Below, piece by piece: positions 8,268 through 15,190 of a DNA stretch of 20,456 nucleotides. The first letter of the stretch is position 1; the number at the start of each line of letters is the position of its first letter. Source of the DNA: JBBQIY01 sp964618405. GTDB lineage: Bacteria > Verrucomicrobiota > Kiritimatiellia > RFP12 > UBA3636. Position numbers and translations under genes: made by a program. The stretch spans positions 1-20,456 of the forward strand of contig CAZUAY010000030.1 of the NCBI GenBank assembly GCA_964618405.1. Direction: 5' to 3'. A model generated the notes under the pieces. That model was not told where the DNA came from, made no database searches, and was given only the letters and a program-made list of their open reading frames with translations.

Positions 8268-8539
8268 GAAGTTGCGAGTTGCGAGTGGGCGATCGGTGAT
8301 CGCGGACTCTTCCGGCTTCACCGAGGTCAGCTATAGGGGAGAAGTAGCGAGTGGGCGAGCCTGTAGCCGCGATCGGTGATCGCGGACCCTTCCGGCCTCA
8401 CCGAGGCCAGCCACAGGAGAGAAGTTGCGAGTGGGCGAGCCTGTAGCCGCGATCGGTGATCGCGGACCCTTGCGGCCTCACCGAGGCCAACCACAGGGGA
8501 GAAGTAGCGAGGAGCGAATCGTGAGTTGCGAGAGAAAAG
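8268..8539. repeat. Tandem 80-bp repeat with two hairpins per unit
   Basis: Units run 8268-8340 (73 bp, shortened), 8341-8420 (80 bp), 8421-8500 (80 bp) and a degenerate partial 8501-8539. Each full unit has GAAGTAGCGAGTGGGCGAGC, then an 8-bp inverted repeat CCGCGATC-GGT-GATCGCGG (8367-8385 in unit 2), then GGCCTC-ACC-GAGGCC (8394-8408) and a CCACAGGGGA tail. The two loops, GGT and ACC, are complementary. Diverged copies lie at 14968-15030, 15961-16106 and 17392-17441, so this is a dispersed family. It is not coding. Confidence 0.9.
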
Positions 8540-8569
8540 CCTTGTTCCGGCCCTCGCTTCGACTGTGAT

Positions 8570-8762
8570 AGTGATATGTTAATAAAATGTTTATAAGTTA
8601 AGATCAGAATATCTTAGAGTAGTATAACATTCAATTAAAGAGGGTTTTATGCCGAAAACGAGTCAAAATACGCTGAAAAGGCCAGAAAACGGCATCGTAG
8701 CTTAATTCAAAGCGAAAACACTTCTGTTGATAAGTTGTGCATAACTTTTAATTTATCCAACT
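8570..8762. other. AT-rich tract with a consensus DnaA box
   Basis: The tract is AT-rich and ends in a cluster of DnaA-like sites: TGTTGATAA (8725-8733, complement of TTATCAACA), TGTGCATAA (8736-8744, an exact complement of TTATNCACA) and TTATCCAAC (8753-8761, weaker). It lies between dnaN and mnmG. Together with the cluster at 7191-7447 it makes this spacer the best origin candidate in the window. No gene is seen in it. Confidence 0.4.
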
Positions 8763-8774
8763 TACCCGCCGTCC

Positions 8775-8895
8775 TCATCCTTAGTTGTCGCGCATGGGGG
8801 CATAGGCAACTTGCCTGTGCACGTTATGCTCTGCTCATCCCGAGTTGTCACACACTGGGGGCATAGGCATTTTGCCTGTGCACGTTAAGCTCTGC
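8775..8895. repeat. Two tandem copies of a 60-bp repeat downstream of mnmG
   Basis: Units 8775-8834 and 8835-8895 begin TCATCC and end CTCTGC. Each holds a near-palindrome built on GCATAGGCA and TTGCCTGTGC. The core (CACTGGGGGCA... TTGCCTGTGCA) recurs as an inverted pair at 18585-18660 and once at 15801-15830 on the other strand. The copies end 12 bp after the mnmG stop and could shape the 3' end of its transcript; no T-run follows, so this is not a standard terminator. Confidence 0.8.
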
Positions 8896-8907
8896 TCATC
8901 TCTTATG

Positions 8908-10872
8908 TTAGCTTTTCAGCTCACGTGGTCCTCGTTTAACAGCAACGGCAAGCATGGCAATATCGGCTGGGTTAACCCCAGGTATTCGCGAAGCCATTCC
9001 AAGATTCTCAGGCCTGACAGCAGCGAGCTTTTCGCGTGCTTCATAGCGTATCGTTGAGATGGAAAGATAATCAATCCAAGCAGGAATTTTCATCTGTTCC
9101 TGCCGAGTCGTTTCGAGCGCGAGTTTATTCTCGTGGTCTATATAGCCTCGGTATTTGATCGAAAGCTCGATTTCGTTGACCACCTCAGCAGGAAGGTCTT
9201 TCGCTCCGGGTAGCATCGCGTACGTGACGTCCTGACTACAAAGACGTGTCGCAAGCGTTGCTCCAGCGATCTTCTCTTTGTCCAAGCGTGCAATCTCTTC
9301 TGTCATGATCGAAAGATAATCCTCCGTCTCCTGCCGATACTCTGGATGAATGATTCCGAGTGCCTTAGCGTGCTCAAGGAGACGGAAGCGCGCATTATCC
9401 TGACGAAGCAAGAGACGGCGTTCCGCTCGCGATGTAAACATGCGGTAAGGTTCGTTCGTTCCCTTCGTAATGAGGTCATCAATCATGACGCCAATATAGG
9501 CTTCGTTTCTCGACAGGACAAAGGGTTCCTCGTCTCGAATCAAACGCACAGCATTGATACCCGCCATGAAGCCGAGTGCCGCCGCCTCTTCATAGCCTGT
9601 TGTACCATTGATTTGACCCGCAAAGAACAACCCATGGATTAACTTCGTTTCCAAAGATACCTTTAAGTCCCTCGGATCATAGAAGTCATACTCGATCGCG
9701 TAGGCATAAGAAGCAAATTCGGCTTTCTCGAGACCTGGAACCGAACGCACCATTGCTACCTGAACGGTCTCCGGAAGGCTGCACGATAGCCCATTAGGAT
9801 AGGCAAGGTCGAGTAATGGCGTAGCGGACTCAGGTTCAATAAAAACATGGTGTCCATCTTTATCCGGAAACTTAACGACTTTGTCTTCTAGCGAAGGACA
9901 ATATCTTGCGCCGGTGCCAACAATATCTCCGCCGTATAAGGAGGATTCTCTCAGATTTTCTCGAACAATTGCATGGGTTTCTGCTGTTGTGTGCGTTAAA
10001 TAGCAAGGGGTCTGCGCAACATTAGAATGCCACGCAGGCTTGAAATGTTCCACGTGGAACATTTTTTCGGCTTGAGTCTGATGGTGCTTAAGTCTCCAAG
10101 TGTCTACACAGCGGGAATCGAGAGGAGTATTGTTTATTTGTTCCACGTGGAACATTTCATTGCTGCGTAGTCGTCGCCGGCCTTCCCACGAGAAAAACGG
10201 AGGCGGAATGTCGCCGTTTTGTAGGCTCATTCCCGAGTAATCGAGGCTTTCTGGCCTTAAACGTGGTGGAGTCCCTGTTTTAAGTCGATCACACCGAAAG
10301 CCCATGCGCCGAAACTGATCCGCCAGATAGTTTGCTGGTGGTTCTCCGTCGCCACCTCCTGGCGTGACTTGGTGTCCCACATGTATCGTGCCTCTTAAAA
10401 ATGTTCCTGCGGTGATGATTACGGTTTTCGAACGGATCTCTCCAGATCTAGCCGTCCCAACCCCTTTGATGATGTCGCCTGCAACCAAGACTGCAATGAC
10501 CTCGTCCTCAAGGATGCTTAGGTTTGGGTTTAAATACAAGATCGTCGACATGGCCTTAGAATAGACGTATTTGTCACATTGTGCCCGATTTGCACGAACG
10601 GCGGCTCCGCGTCTTGTATTCAGAACTCGAAATTGAAGTCCAGAGGCGTCGGTATTGATGGCCATAGACCCGCCAAGTGCGTCCATCTCAAACACAAGAT
10701 GCGATTTCGCAATGCCACCAATCGAAGGGTTGCACGGCATCGAGGAGAGCCTTCTGCTGTTAAGGCTGATGAGAAGGGTCTGGGCACCAGATCGAGCCGC
10801 TGCCAAAGCGGCCTCGCTTCCTGCATGACCGCCGCCAACGACAATCACATCAAATTCTTTGTCTGAATACAT
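8908..10872 (-). CDS. mnmG: tRNA uridine-5-carboxymethylaminomethyl modification enzyme MnmG, with parS-bearing insertion
   Basis: MnmG (GidA) works with MnmE to place the (carboxymethyl)aminomethyl group on U34 of certain tRNAs, using FAD and methylene-tetrahydrofolate. The 654-residue product begins with the Rossmann motif VIVVGGGHAGSEAA and shows the family signatures LKTGTPPRLRPESLDYSG (about 197-214), PCYLTHTTAETH, GARYCPSLEDKV, EYDFYDPRDLK and FFAGQINGTTGYEEAAALG, plus the usual C-terminal domain. It is longer than normal: between FSWEG (about 227) and PCYLTHT (289) there are about 48 extra residues compared with E. coli. These contain MFHVEQ (240-245) and MFHVEH (271-276), the translations of two parS-like palindromes. 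A promoter is proposed at 10962-10990. The usual neighbours rsmG, parA and parB are not downstream. Confidence 0.97.
   Translation of the reverse strand: MYSDKEFDVIVVGGGHAGSEAALAAARSGAQTLLISLNSRRLSSMPCNPSIGGIAKSHLVFEMDALGGSMAINTDASGLQFRVLNTRRGAAVRANRAQCDKYVYSKAMSTILYLNPNLSILEDEVIAVLVAGDIIKGVGTARSGEIRSKTVIITAGTFLRGTIHVGHQVTPGGGDGEPPANYLADQFRRMGFRCDRLKTGTPPRLRPESLDYSGMSLQNGDIPPPFFSWEGRRRLRSNEMFHVEQINNTPLDSRCVDTWRLKHHQTQAEKMFHVEHFKPAWHSNVAQTPCYLTHTTAETHAIVRENLRESSLYGGDIVGTGARYCPSLEDKVVKFPDKDGHHVFIEPESATPLLDLAYPNGLSCSLPETVQVAMVRSVPGLEKAEFASYAYAIEYDFYDPRDLKVSLETKLIHGLFFAGQINGTTGYEEAAALGFMAGINAVRLIRDEEPFVLSRNEAYIGVMIDDLITKGTNEPYRMFTSRAERRLLLRQDNARFRLLEHAKALGIIHPEYRQETEDYLSIMTEEIARLDKEKIAGATLATRLCSQDVTYAMLPGAKDLPAEVVNEIELSIKYRGYIDHENKLALETTRQEQMKIPAWIDYLSISTIRYEAREKLAAVRPENLGMASRIPGVNPADIAMLAVAVKRGPRELKS
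10043..10064. promoter_or_regulatory. parS-like ParB-binding palindrome (copy 1), inside mnmG
   Basis: A 22-bp perfect palindrome whose 16-bp core is TGTTCCACGTGGAACA, matching the bacterial chromosomal parS consensus (TGTTNCACGTGAAACA and its GTTCC/GGAAC variant). It lies in frame in mnmG and is read as MFHVEH. Its centre is 93 bp from that of the second copy. ParB loads on such sites near the origin and spreads as a clamp. A chance perfect 16-bp match is very unlikely, and two in 112 bp more so. Confidence 0.85.
10139..10154. promoter_or_regulatory. parS-like ParB-binding palindrome (copy 2), inside mnmG
   Basis: The same 16-bp perfect palindrome TGTTCCACGTGGAACA, read in the mnmG frame as MFHVEQ. 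The stretch between the two copies is not a repeat, so this is not a simple tandem duplication; only the sites are conserved. Both lie in a segment absent from ordinary MnmG. Confidence 0.85.
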
Positions 10873-10961
10873 GAGATAAAATCCAAGGTTTTGAGAAGCT
10901 GGAGTCCAGGGGTTCTGTTTGGGTCAATTCATTCTCCGCATTAGCCTCTCATTTCAGTTAA

Positions 10962-10990
10962 ATTGTATAATAGATTGACGTGTTGAGCAA
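10962..10990 (-). promoter_or_regulatory. Candidate promoter of mnmG
   Basis: On the minus strand, TTGCTC (10985-10990), a 17-bp spacer and TACAAT (10962-10967) match the promoter pattern seen before the TPR and AraC genes. Transcription would start near 10955, giving a leader of about 83 bases before the ATG at 10872. Overlapping alternatives exist in this AT-rich stretch. Confidence 0.4.
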
Positions 10991-11138
10991 ACAAAGAAAA
11001 CAGCGTCAAAACGGTCTCTCGTTCTAGTAATGAACGCATCCCTGCGGGCCTTTTATTTCAAGTTGCTTGAAGCAGACATGAGTATTTCCAAGGAATGAAG
11101 TATAAAGAACCCTTTTCCACACTTTATCGACGCCTTTG

Positions 11139-11273
11139 TCATGACGGCTTGTCGAGACGACGGCGCCCCACCTTGAGCTTTGCGAGCAGATTGAGCAGCG
11201 ATTCGTGAGCCTTGTGAAGAGTCCAGTCGCTGAATTCTGTGTTTCTGGGTTTGAAATCCACGTTGAGATGCAT
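11139..11273 (-). CDS. Possible 44-residue protein or gene fragment of unknown function
   Basis: A short frame starting at an ATG (11273) and ending at TGA (11139), reading MHLNVDFKPRNTEFSDWTLH and then a basic amphipathic stretch (HESLLNLLAKLKVGRRR). The composition is protein-like, unlike the surrounding repeat-laden spacer. No good ribosome-binding site or promoter is visible. It might be a real small protein or the 5' remnant of a decayed gene. I do not recognise the family, and the call is weak. Confidence 0.25.
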   Translation of the reverse strand: MHLNVDFKPRNTEFSDWTLHKAHESLLNLLAKLKVGRRRLDKPS

Positions 11274-11527
11274 TGCCGTTTTTTTACCTGAGTGACCTCA
11301 TTGACCTCGTTGACACTCTTTTCTTACCCCTTGCCCATTTCCCTTAGCCACTAAATCTACCTTCTGCACTCTTTGCGGTCTCTTCGCGCCCTTTGCGTTA
11401 AACCCTAATCAAGAAGATCTCTTCATAAGACACGATAACAGTTAGAACAAAAACCAGTCTTTTCAATGATCCCGAAGCTCTAGACAAGCCCTCCGCGCGT
11501 CAGCGCCGCGAAAAAATAATGGGGTAA

Positions 11528-11595
11528 CTTTGGCCTCCCAAAAACTTTGGCCTCCCAAAAACTTGTCGCAAACTTTGTCGCAAACTTCGTCGAAG
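11528..11595. repeat. Short tandem repeats: 17-bp doublet followed by GTCGCAAA series
   Basis: CTTTGGCCTCCCAAAAA occurs twice back to back (11528-11544, 11545-11561) and is followed by CTTGTCGCAAA, CTTTGTCGCAAA and CTTCGTCGAAG (11562-11595). The GTCGCAAAC-TTGTCG wording recurs at the outer right edge of the 15041-15944 element (15938-15952). This suggests shared building blocks among the spacers. Confidence 0.75.
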
Positions 11596-11610
11596 ACAAG
11601 AGAAGTCTCA

Positions 11611-11653
11611 CGCTTTCGCCTGCCTGTGCAGGACTGGCAGACAGGCGAAAGCG
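11611..11653. repeat. Inverted repeat with 12-bp perfect arms
   Basis: CGCTTTCGCCTG (11611-11622) and CAGGCGAAAGCG (11642-11653) are exact complements around a 19-base loop. The loop (CCTGTGCAGGACTGGCAGA) is itself partly self-complementary. There is no T-run and no gene ends nearby, so a terminator is unlikely. Confidence 0.75.
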
Positions 11654-11710
11654 CGAAGAAATAATAGAGAGGCTGAGGATTTGCTGGAAGTGAATAGCGA
11701 GAGTGGGACT

Positions 11711-11850
11711 CTACCACGAAGGGCACGAAGAGCACGAAGTTATGGAGAGGGGGCGCTCGTAGGGAGCGTACACAAGGAAATAAGATTTTTAGTTTTTAAA
11801 GTTGAGAAAATGAGTCCAATGGCTTCGTGTTCTTCTTTTCTTCGTGGTGG
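11711..11850. repeat. Long inverted repeat made of CACGAAG nonamers
   Basis: The left arm (11711-11739) is a nine-base tandem: CACGAAGGG, CACGAAGAG, CACGAAG. The right arm (11823-11850, CTTCGTGTTCTTCTTTTCTT and flank) is its imperfect reverse complement. About 83 bp lie between. It is non-coding. Confidence 0.65.
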
Positions 11851-12026
11851 AAAAAAGCTAGGCCGGGACTCGAAGTTATAGACACAGTGCCCACTCTCTC
11901 TTGGCTAATAAAACGCCATCGTTTATTAAACGTTTAATTAAAATTGTCCAAATAACGATACAAAGATGGTTTCAAGCTCTCTGCCTTGGCATTGGAAGCC
12001 GAAAGGAATTGGCTAACAGCTAAGGC

Positions 12027-12054
12027 CTAACACCTAACACCTAAAACCTAACAC
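12027..12054. repeat. Four tandem heptamers (CTAACAC)
   Basis: CTAACAC, CTAACAC, CTAAAAC, CTAACAC run without interruption, 33 bp downstream of the M48 peptidase stop. Other seven-base arrays with different monomers lie at 14889-14916 (ATTACGA), 15984-16024 (TGCGAGT-type) and 18832-18845 (CTAGCGA). Confidence 0.8.
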
Positions 12055-12087
12055 CTTCTTATCGCTTCAGTAGGGTAGGGGAGTGCT

Positions 12088-14115
12088 CTAGAGGCTCGCC
12101 GTGGCTTCGGTCGCATTCCAGCCTGTCGCCTCGATAACGTCCGCGATAGCAAAGAGGAAGTTGTCTTCCACATCCGTCAGGGTTCCATCGTGCTGAGCAA
12201 CCGCTTCGCAGGCTTCCATGAATTCGCGCTTCGCCCCTGGTGGGAGACGTACGAGCGTCCCGAGCGTAGCATCAAAACGCTCCAGATCAGTTGAGGCTGG
12301 AGCTTTCTGGATCGTCATGTCACCAAACGAAGTCAGCTTCTCAATACCCGCATTGTAGGCCGCGGCAACTTTAACAGGATCAGACGAACCGAAGTTGGCC
12401 AAGACTCCAAGAGCGTAGGCGGCTTGTTTCCCAAGTGACTCGGCAGCAACCGTGCTTCGACGCGAATTCTGGACGTCGGGTAGCAATCGGCATCGGAACA
12501 TGCGTGTCAGCGCAAATTCGAAGGCGTCAATCTGTCCGTCCGCAGAAACGAGATCGTCGATAATCTTCAAGGTCTTGCGCAATTCGTTCTCTGGAAGAAT
12601 CCTGAGCGTGTTAATGGCCATCCCGCAGGTGATTCGTCTTGTGTTCATGGGAAGTTTGGAAAGTGCTTCAGACCACGTCGTAACGCGGTCGGCAAATGGA
12701 GTCCCAGCGCTTTCCGTGATCATCTTAACCTGTTTCATGCGGATTGCTGGATCGTCGGAAAAAACAGCGGCACAAAGACAGGCCTGAGCGCCGAGGGTGG
12801 TCCTTAACCCTTCGCGTTGAGCTTCCGACATCCAACCAGCCCCTGCCACGGGGAGCGGGGGCGGGGTCGGGACTCTGCCACGGGCCGCCCCAGGCTCATA
12901 GGTCGAATCGGTAGAAGTGGTGGCAGAGTCATCACCCTGCCACGCCTCGCGGGCCCCAGCGCGAAGGATAGACGCCCCAGCAAGGATAGATTCGTGAAGA
13001 TCGTCTTCCTCGGTAATTTCTTCCGCAGTCGCGTGCATTGCCTGGCGCCTTTGAATGGTTTTAACGGCATCGTCGAAGCGTCCATCGAAGGTGGGTTCAA
13101 TGGCGCGGATACGATCCTCAAGGCGCGGATGTGTCGCAAAGAGATTCATTTTGAGGCCATTGGCAAAGAGCATGTGGGACACTTCCGAGGCATGCAGGTT
13201 GGTTAAAACGCCGCCATTGGTTGATGCGCCGATAATTTTGAGCGCATCGGCCATACCGGACGGGTTTCGGGTGAATTGCACCGACGAGGCGTCGGCCAGA
13301 TGCTCTCTCTGACGCGAGATGATGGCCTGCATGATACGCGCGCAGAGCACACCAACCGATCCAATGGCCCAGACCGCTGCACCGAAGGCCATGAGGCCCA
13401 AGCCGGCCGCAGCGCTATTGTCTTTTTTACTCGAGCGGCCTTGGGATCGGGTAACCGAGCTGCCAATGCGAATGATGATGCTGCCCATCAACGCAATAAA
13501 GAGGATCCCCGAGAGAACGGAAATCATGCGAATGTTGAGTCGCATATCGCCATTAAGAATGTGGCTAAACTCATGCCCGATAACGGCTTGTAACTCGTCG
13601 CGATTGAAGAGGTCTAGTGCGCCTCTCGTTACGGCTACGGCGGAATCTTGAGTGGAAAACCCTGCGGCAAAGGCGTTGATGCCGAGTTCATTGTCCATGA
13701 CATAAACTCGGGGCATTTGAACGCCTGATGCTAGGGACATCTCTTCGATAATATTGAGAAGCCTTCTTTCTTTCGGATCGCGCGTGGCGGGTTGGATCTG
13801 CCGACCACCCATAGACTCTGCCACGGCCGAGCCTCCTTGGCTGAGCGCAGCGATTTTAATGAGCGAACCGACAAGGATGATGCCCGACACGATTCCCAGC
13901 GACGCGAGGAGGAGGGTTGGGTCCAATGCGACGTCCCAGAATTCAAGGGCGACTCTTCTAGAATCGGGGTCACGCTGTCCGTTCTTGATGACGAAAGCGG
14001 CAATGGCTACAATGGCATGAATCGCAACGATGATGGCGACGACAAAGAAAGAATAAACCATGAGAAGCCAAGCCGTTGTCTTCTTAGCCTTATCTTGTCT
14101 TTCGAAGAAGTCCAT
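12088..14115 (-). CDS. M48-family membrane zinc metallopeptidase (HtpX-like) with long C-terminal extension
   Basis: A 675-residue membrane protease of the M48/HtpX type. Hydrophobic segments lie at about residues 15-42 and 65-90, with another pair at about 197-217 and 236-262 after the active site. The zinc site is HEFSH (H181, E182, H185), with the third ligand in REHLAD (E271), the family's ExxAD. DNELGINAFAAG precedes it, as is usual. HtpX is normally about 290 residues; here about 330 more follow. The tail includes a variable linker (about 375-420) and an end (KREFMEACEAVAQHDGTLTDVEDNFLFAIAD) that resembles TerB-like domains. The gene follows lemA by 5 bp, a common pairing in envelope quality control. 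The product is named by family; htpX identity is not certain. Confidence 0.9.
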   Translation of the reverse strand: MDFFERQDKAKKTTAWLLMVYSFFVVAIIVAIHAIVAIAAFVIKNGQRDPDSRRVALEFWDVALDPTLLLASLGIVSGIILVGSLIKIAALSQGGSAVAESMGGRQIQPATRDPKERRLLNIIEEMSLASGVQMPRVYVMDNELGINAFAAGFSTQDSAVAVTRGALDLFNRDELQAVIGHEFSHILNGDMRLNIRMISVLSGILFIALMGSIIIRIGSSVTRSQGRSSKKDNSAAAGLGLMAFGAAVWAIGSVGVLCARIMQAIISRQREHLADASSVQFTRNPSGMADALKIIGASTNGGVLTNLHASEVSHMLFANGLKMNLFATHPRLEDRIRAIEPTFDGRFDDAVKTIQRRQAMHATAEEITEEDDLHESILAGASILRAGAREAWQGDDSATTSTDSTYEPGAARGRVPTPPPLPVAGAGWMSEAQREGLRTTLGAQACLCAAVFSDDPAIRMKQVKMITESAGTPFADRVTTWSEALSKLPMNTRRITCGMAINTLRILPENELRKTLKIIDDLVSADGQIDAFEFALTRMFRCRLLPDVQNSRRSTVAAESLGKQAAYALGVLANFGSSDPVKVAAAYNAGIEKLTSFGDMTIQKAPASTDLERFDATLGTLVRLPPGAKREFMEACEAVAQHDGTLTDVEDNFLFAIADVIEATGWNATEATASL

Positions 14116-14120
14116 GGCGT

Positions 14121-14717
14121 TTAGAATTTAACTTTGGGCGCATCCCGCTCGGTAGCGTCCATGATTTCGAAGAGTTTTGCTTCTGTGAAGCCGAAAACAC
14201 CCGCGAAGAGGTTGGAGGGGAACACCTCGCGCTTCGTATTGTAGGCCATCACAGCGTCATTGTAGGACTGACGGGCGAAACCGACCTTATTCTCCGTGGA
14301 GGTGATTTCCTCTTGGAGATTGAGCATATTCTGGTTTGCCTTGAGGTCTGGGTAGCGCTCGACGACAACCATCAGCCTTGACATGGCACCCTTCAATGCA
14401 CCTTCAGCGTTGGAAAGCGCAGTCATGGAGTCTGGGTCGCCAGGCTTTCCGCTGGCATTGTTGGCGGCGGTGACGGCGATGTTACGAGCTTTGACAACCG
14501 CTTCAAGCGTGTCGCGCTCGTGAGCCATGTAACCCTTGACCGCTTCAACGAGATTGGGAATCAGGTCGTAACGGCGCTTGAGCTGCACATCAATCTGTGC
14601 GAAAGCGTTTTTGAAGCGATTACGCAAGACGACAAGTGAATTGTAAATGCCAACTGCGGCGATGATGATGACGGCCACTACGGCCAGTACGATGATGAGC
14701 GTGAGATGTTTTTCCAT
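14121..14717 (-). CDS. lemA: LemA family membrane protein
   Basis: A 198-residue LemA protein of normal length: one N-terminal transmembrane helix (about residues 5-27) and then the helical domain with the signature RNRFKNAFAQIDVQLKRRYD and LIPNLVEAVKGYMAHERDTL. The helix LQEEITSTENKVGFARQSYN and the C-terminal FPSNLFAGVFGF are also typical. AAGGA lies 8 bases before the ATG. It overlaps almost directly into the M48 peptidase (5 bp apart), so they form one operon. LemA is often found beside HtpX-like proteases; its molecular role is not settled. Confidence 0.93.
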   Translation of the reverse strand: MEKHLTLIIVLAVVAVIIIAAVGIYNSLVVLRNRFKNAFAQIDVQLKRRYDLIPNLVEAVKGYMAHERDTLEAVVKARNIAVTAANNASGKPGDPDSMTALSNAEGALKGAMSRLMVVVERYPDLKANQNMLNLQEEITSTENKVGFARQSYNDAVMAYNTKREVFPSNLFAGVFGFTEAKLFEIMDATERDAPKVKF

Positions 14718-14967
14718 TGTCTTGATCCTTATTGGGGTTTAACCAATTGTTGAGATTGGAGGGGCTAGTTCAACTTCGTTAGAGCGACATTTTAACACAA
14801 TACTCTTAGTATGGTAAGCAAAACGTTTTAATTTTGACAGGTTCGCAAGATTAACGCAAGATTAACCAGATACAGTGGGGGAGGAAGAATTACGAATTAA
14901 AAATTACGAATTACGAATTGTGGCGTCTTAACCCGCGTCAAAGCATCAAAGTGTCAAGTTGTCAAAG
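14718..14967. repeat. Spacer upstream of lemA with 11-bp and 7-bp tandem repeats
   Basis: CGCAAGATTAA is repeated twice in tandem (14844-14854, 14855-14865); its CAAGATTA core is also the arm of the palindromes at 15191-15642. ATTACGA, ATTAAAA, ATTACGA, ATTACGA (14889-14916) is a seven-base tandem. The lemA promoter should lie here; a TAAAAT is present but no convincing -35, so it is not annotated. Confidence 0.65.
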
Positions 14968-15030
14968 GCAGCCACAGGGGAGAAGTTGTGAGTTGCGAGT
15001 GGGCGAGCCTGATCGGTGATCGCGGATGCC
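14968..15030. repeat. Copy of the hairpin repeat left of the inverted-repeat element
   Basis: This copy has GCCACAGGGGAGAAGTTGTG, GCGAGTGGGCGAGCCT and GATCGGTGATCGCGGA of the 80-bp family but lacks the GTAGCCGC segment and the second hairpin. It ends about 10 bp before the terminal inverted repeat at 15041, and another copy starts 16 bp beyond the right end (15961). Confidence 0.75.
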
Positions 15031-15190
15031 CCCCCGAACTTTGTCGCGTTATGTCGCGAGCGGCGTTATGTTGCATCCTCTTGTTTTAATGCCATTTTCT
15101 CCTGTTTTAGTGCCATCTTCTTTTAATTTTACATCAGGCCATCCGGATTACGCAACATAACGTGAGGCATGAAGTACCGCCCCTCTGATT

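Larger units (their letters stand above)
10991..12087. other. Repeat-rich spacer between mnmG and the M48 peptidase
   Basis: Apart from the small frame at 11139-11273, no gene is supported. The left part holds low-complexity pyrimidine-rich text (about 11310-11400, CTCTTTGCGGTCTC and CCCTTTGCG motifs). The right part holds the tandem and inverted repeats listed separately (11528-11595, 11611-11653, 11711-11850, 12027-12054). No terminator, tRNA or promoter could be defended for the rest. Confidence 0.5.

Noticed and set aside
8656..8680. Similarity of TGCCGAAAACGAGTC and following bases to 16210-16234
   Set aside because: About 21 of 25 bases agree, but the stretch is short and sits in unlike contexts; I cannot exclude chance.
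11043..11070. Terminator at CCCTGCGGGCC with T-rich flank
   Set aside because: The stem is only three to four base pairs and no gene ends nearby.
11463..11735. 90-codon minus-strand frame (DEVCDKVCDKF)
   Set aside because: The frame is the translation of tandem GTCGCAAA units and inverted repeats.
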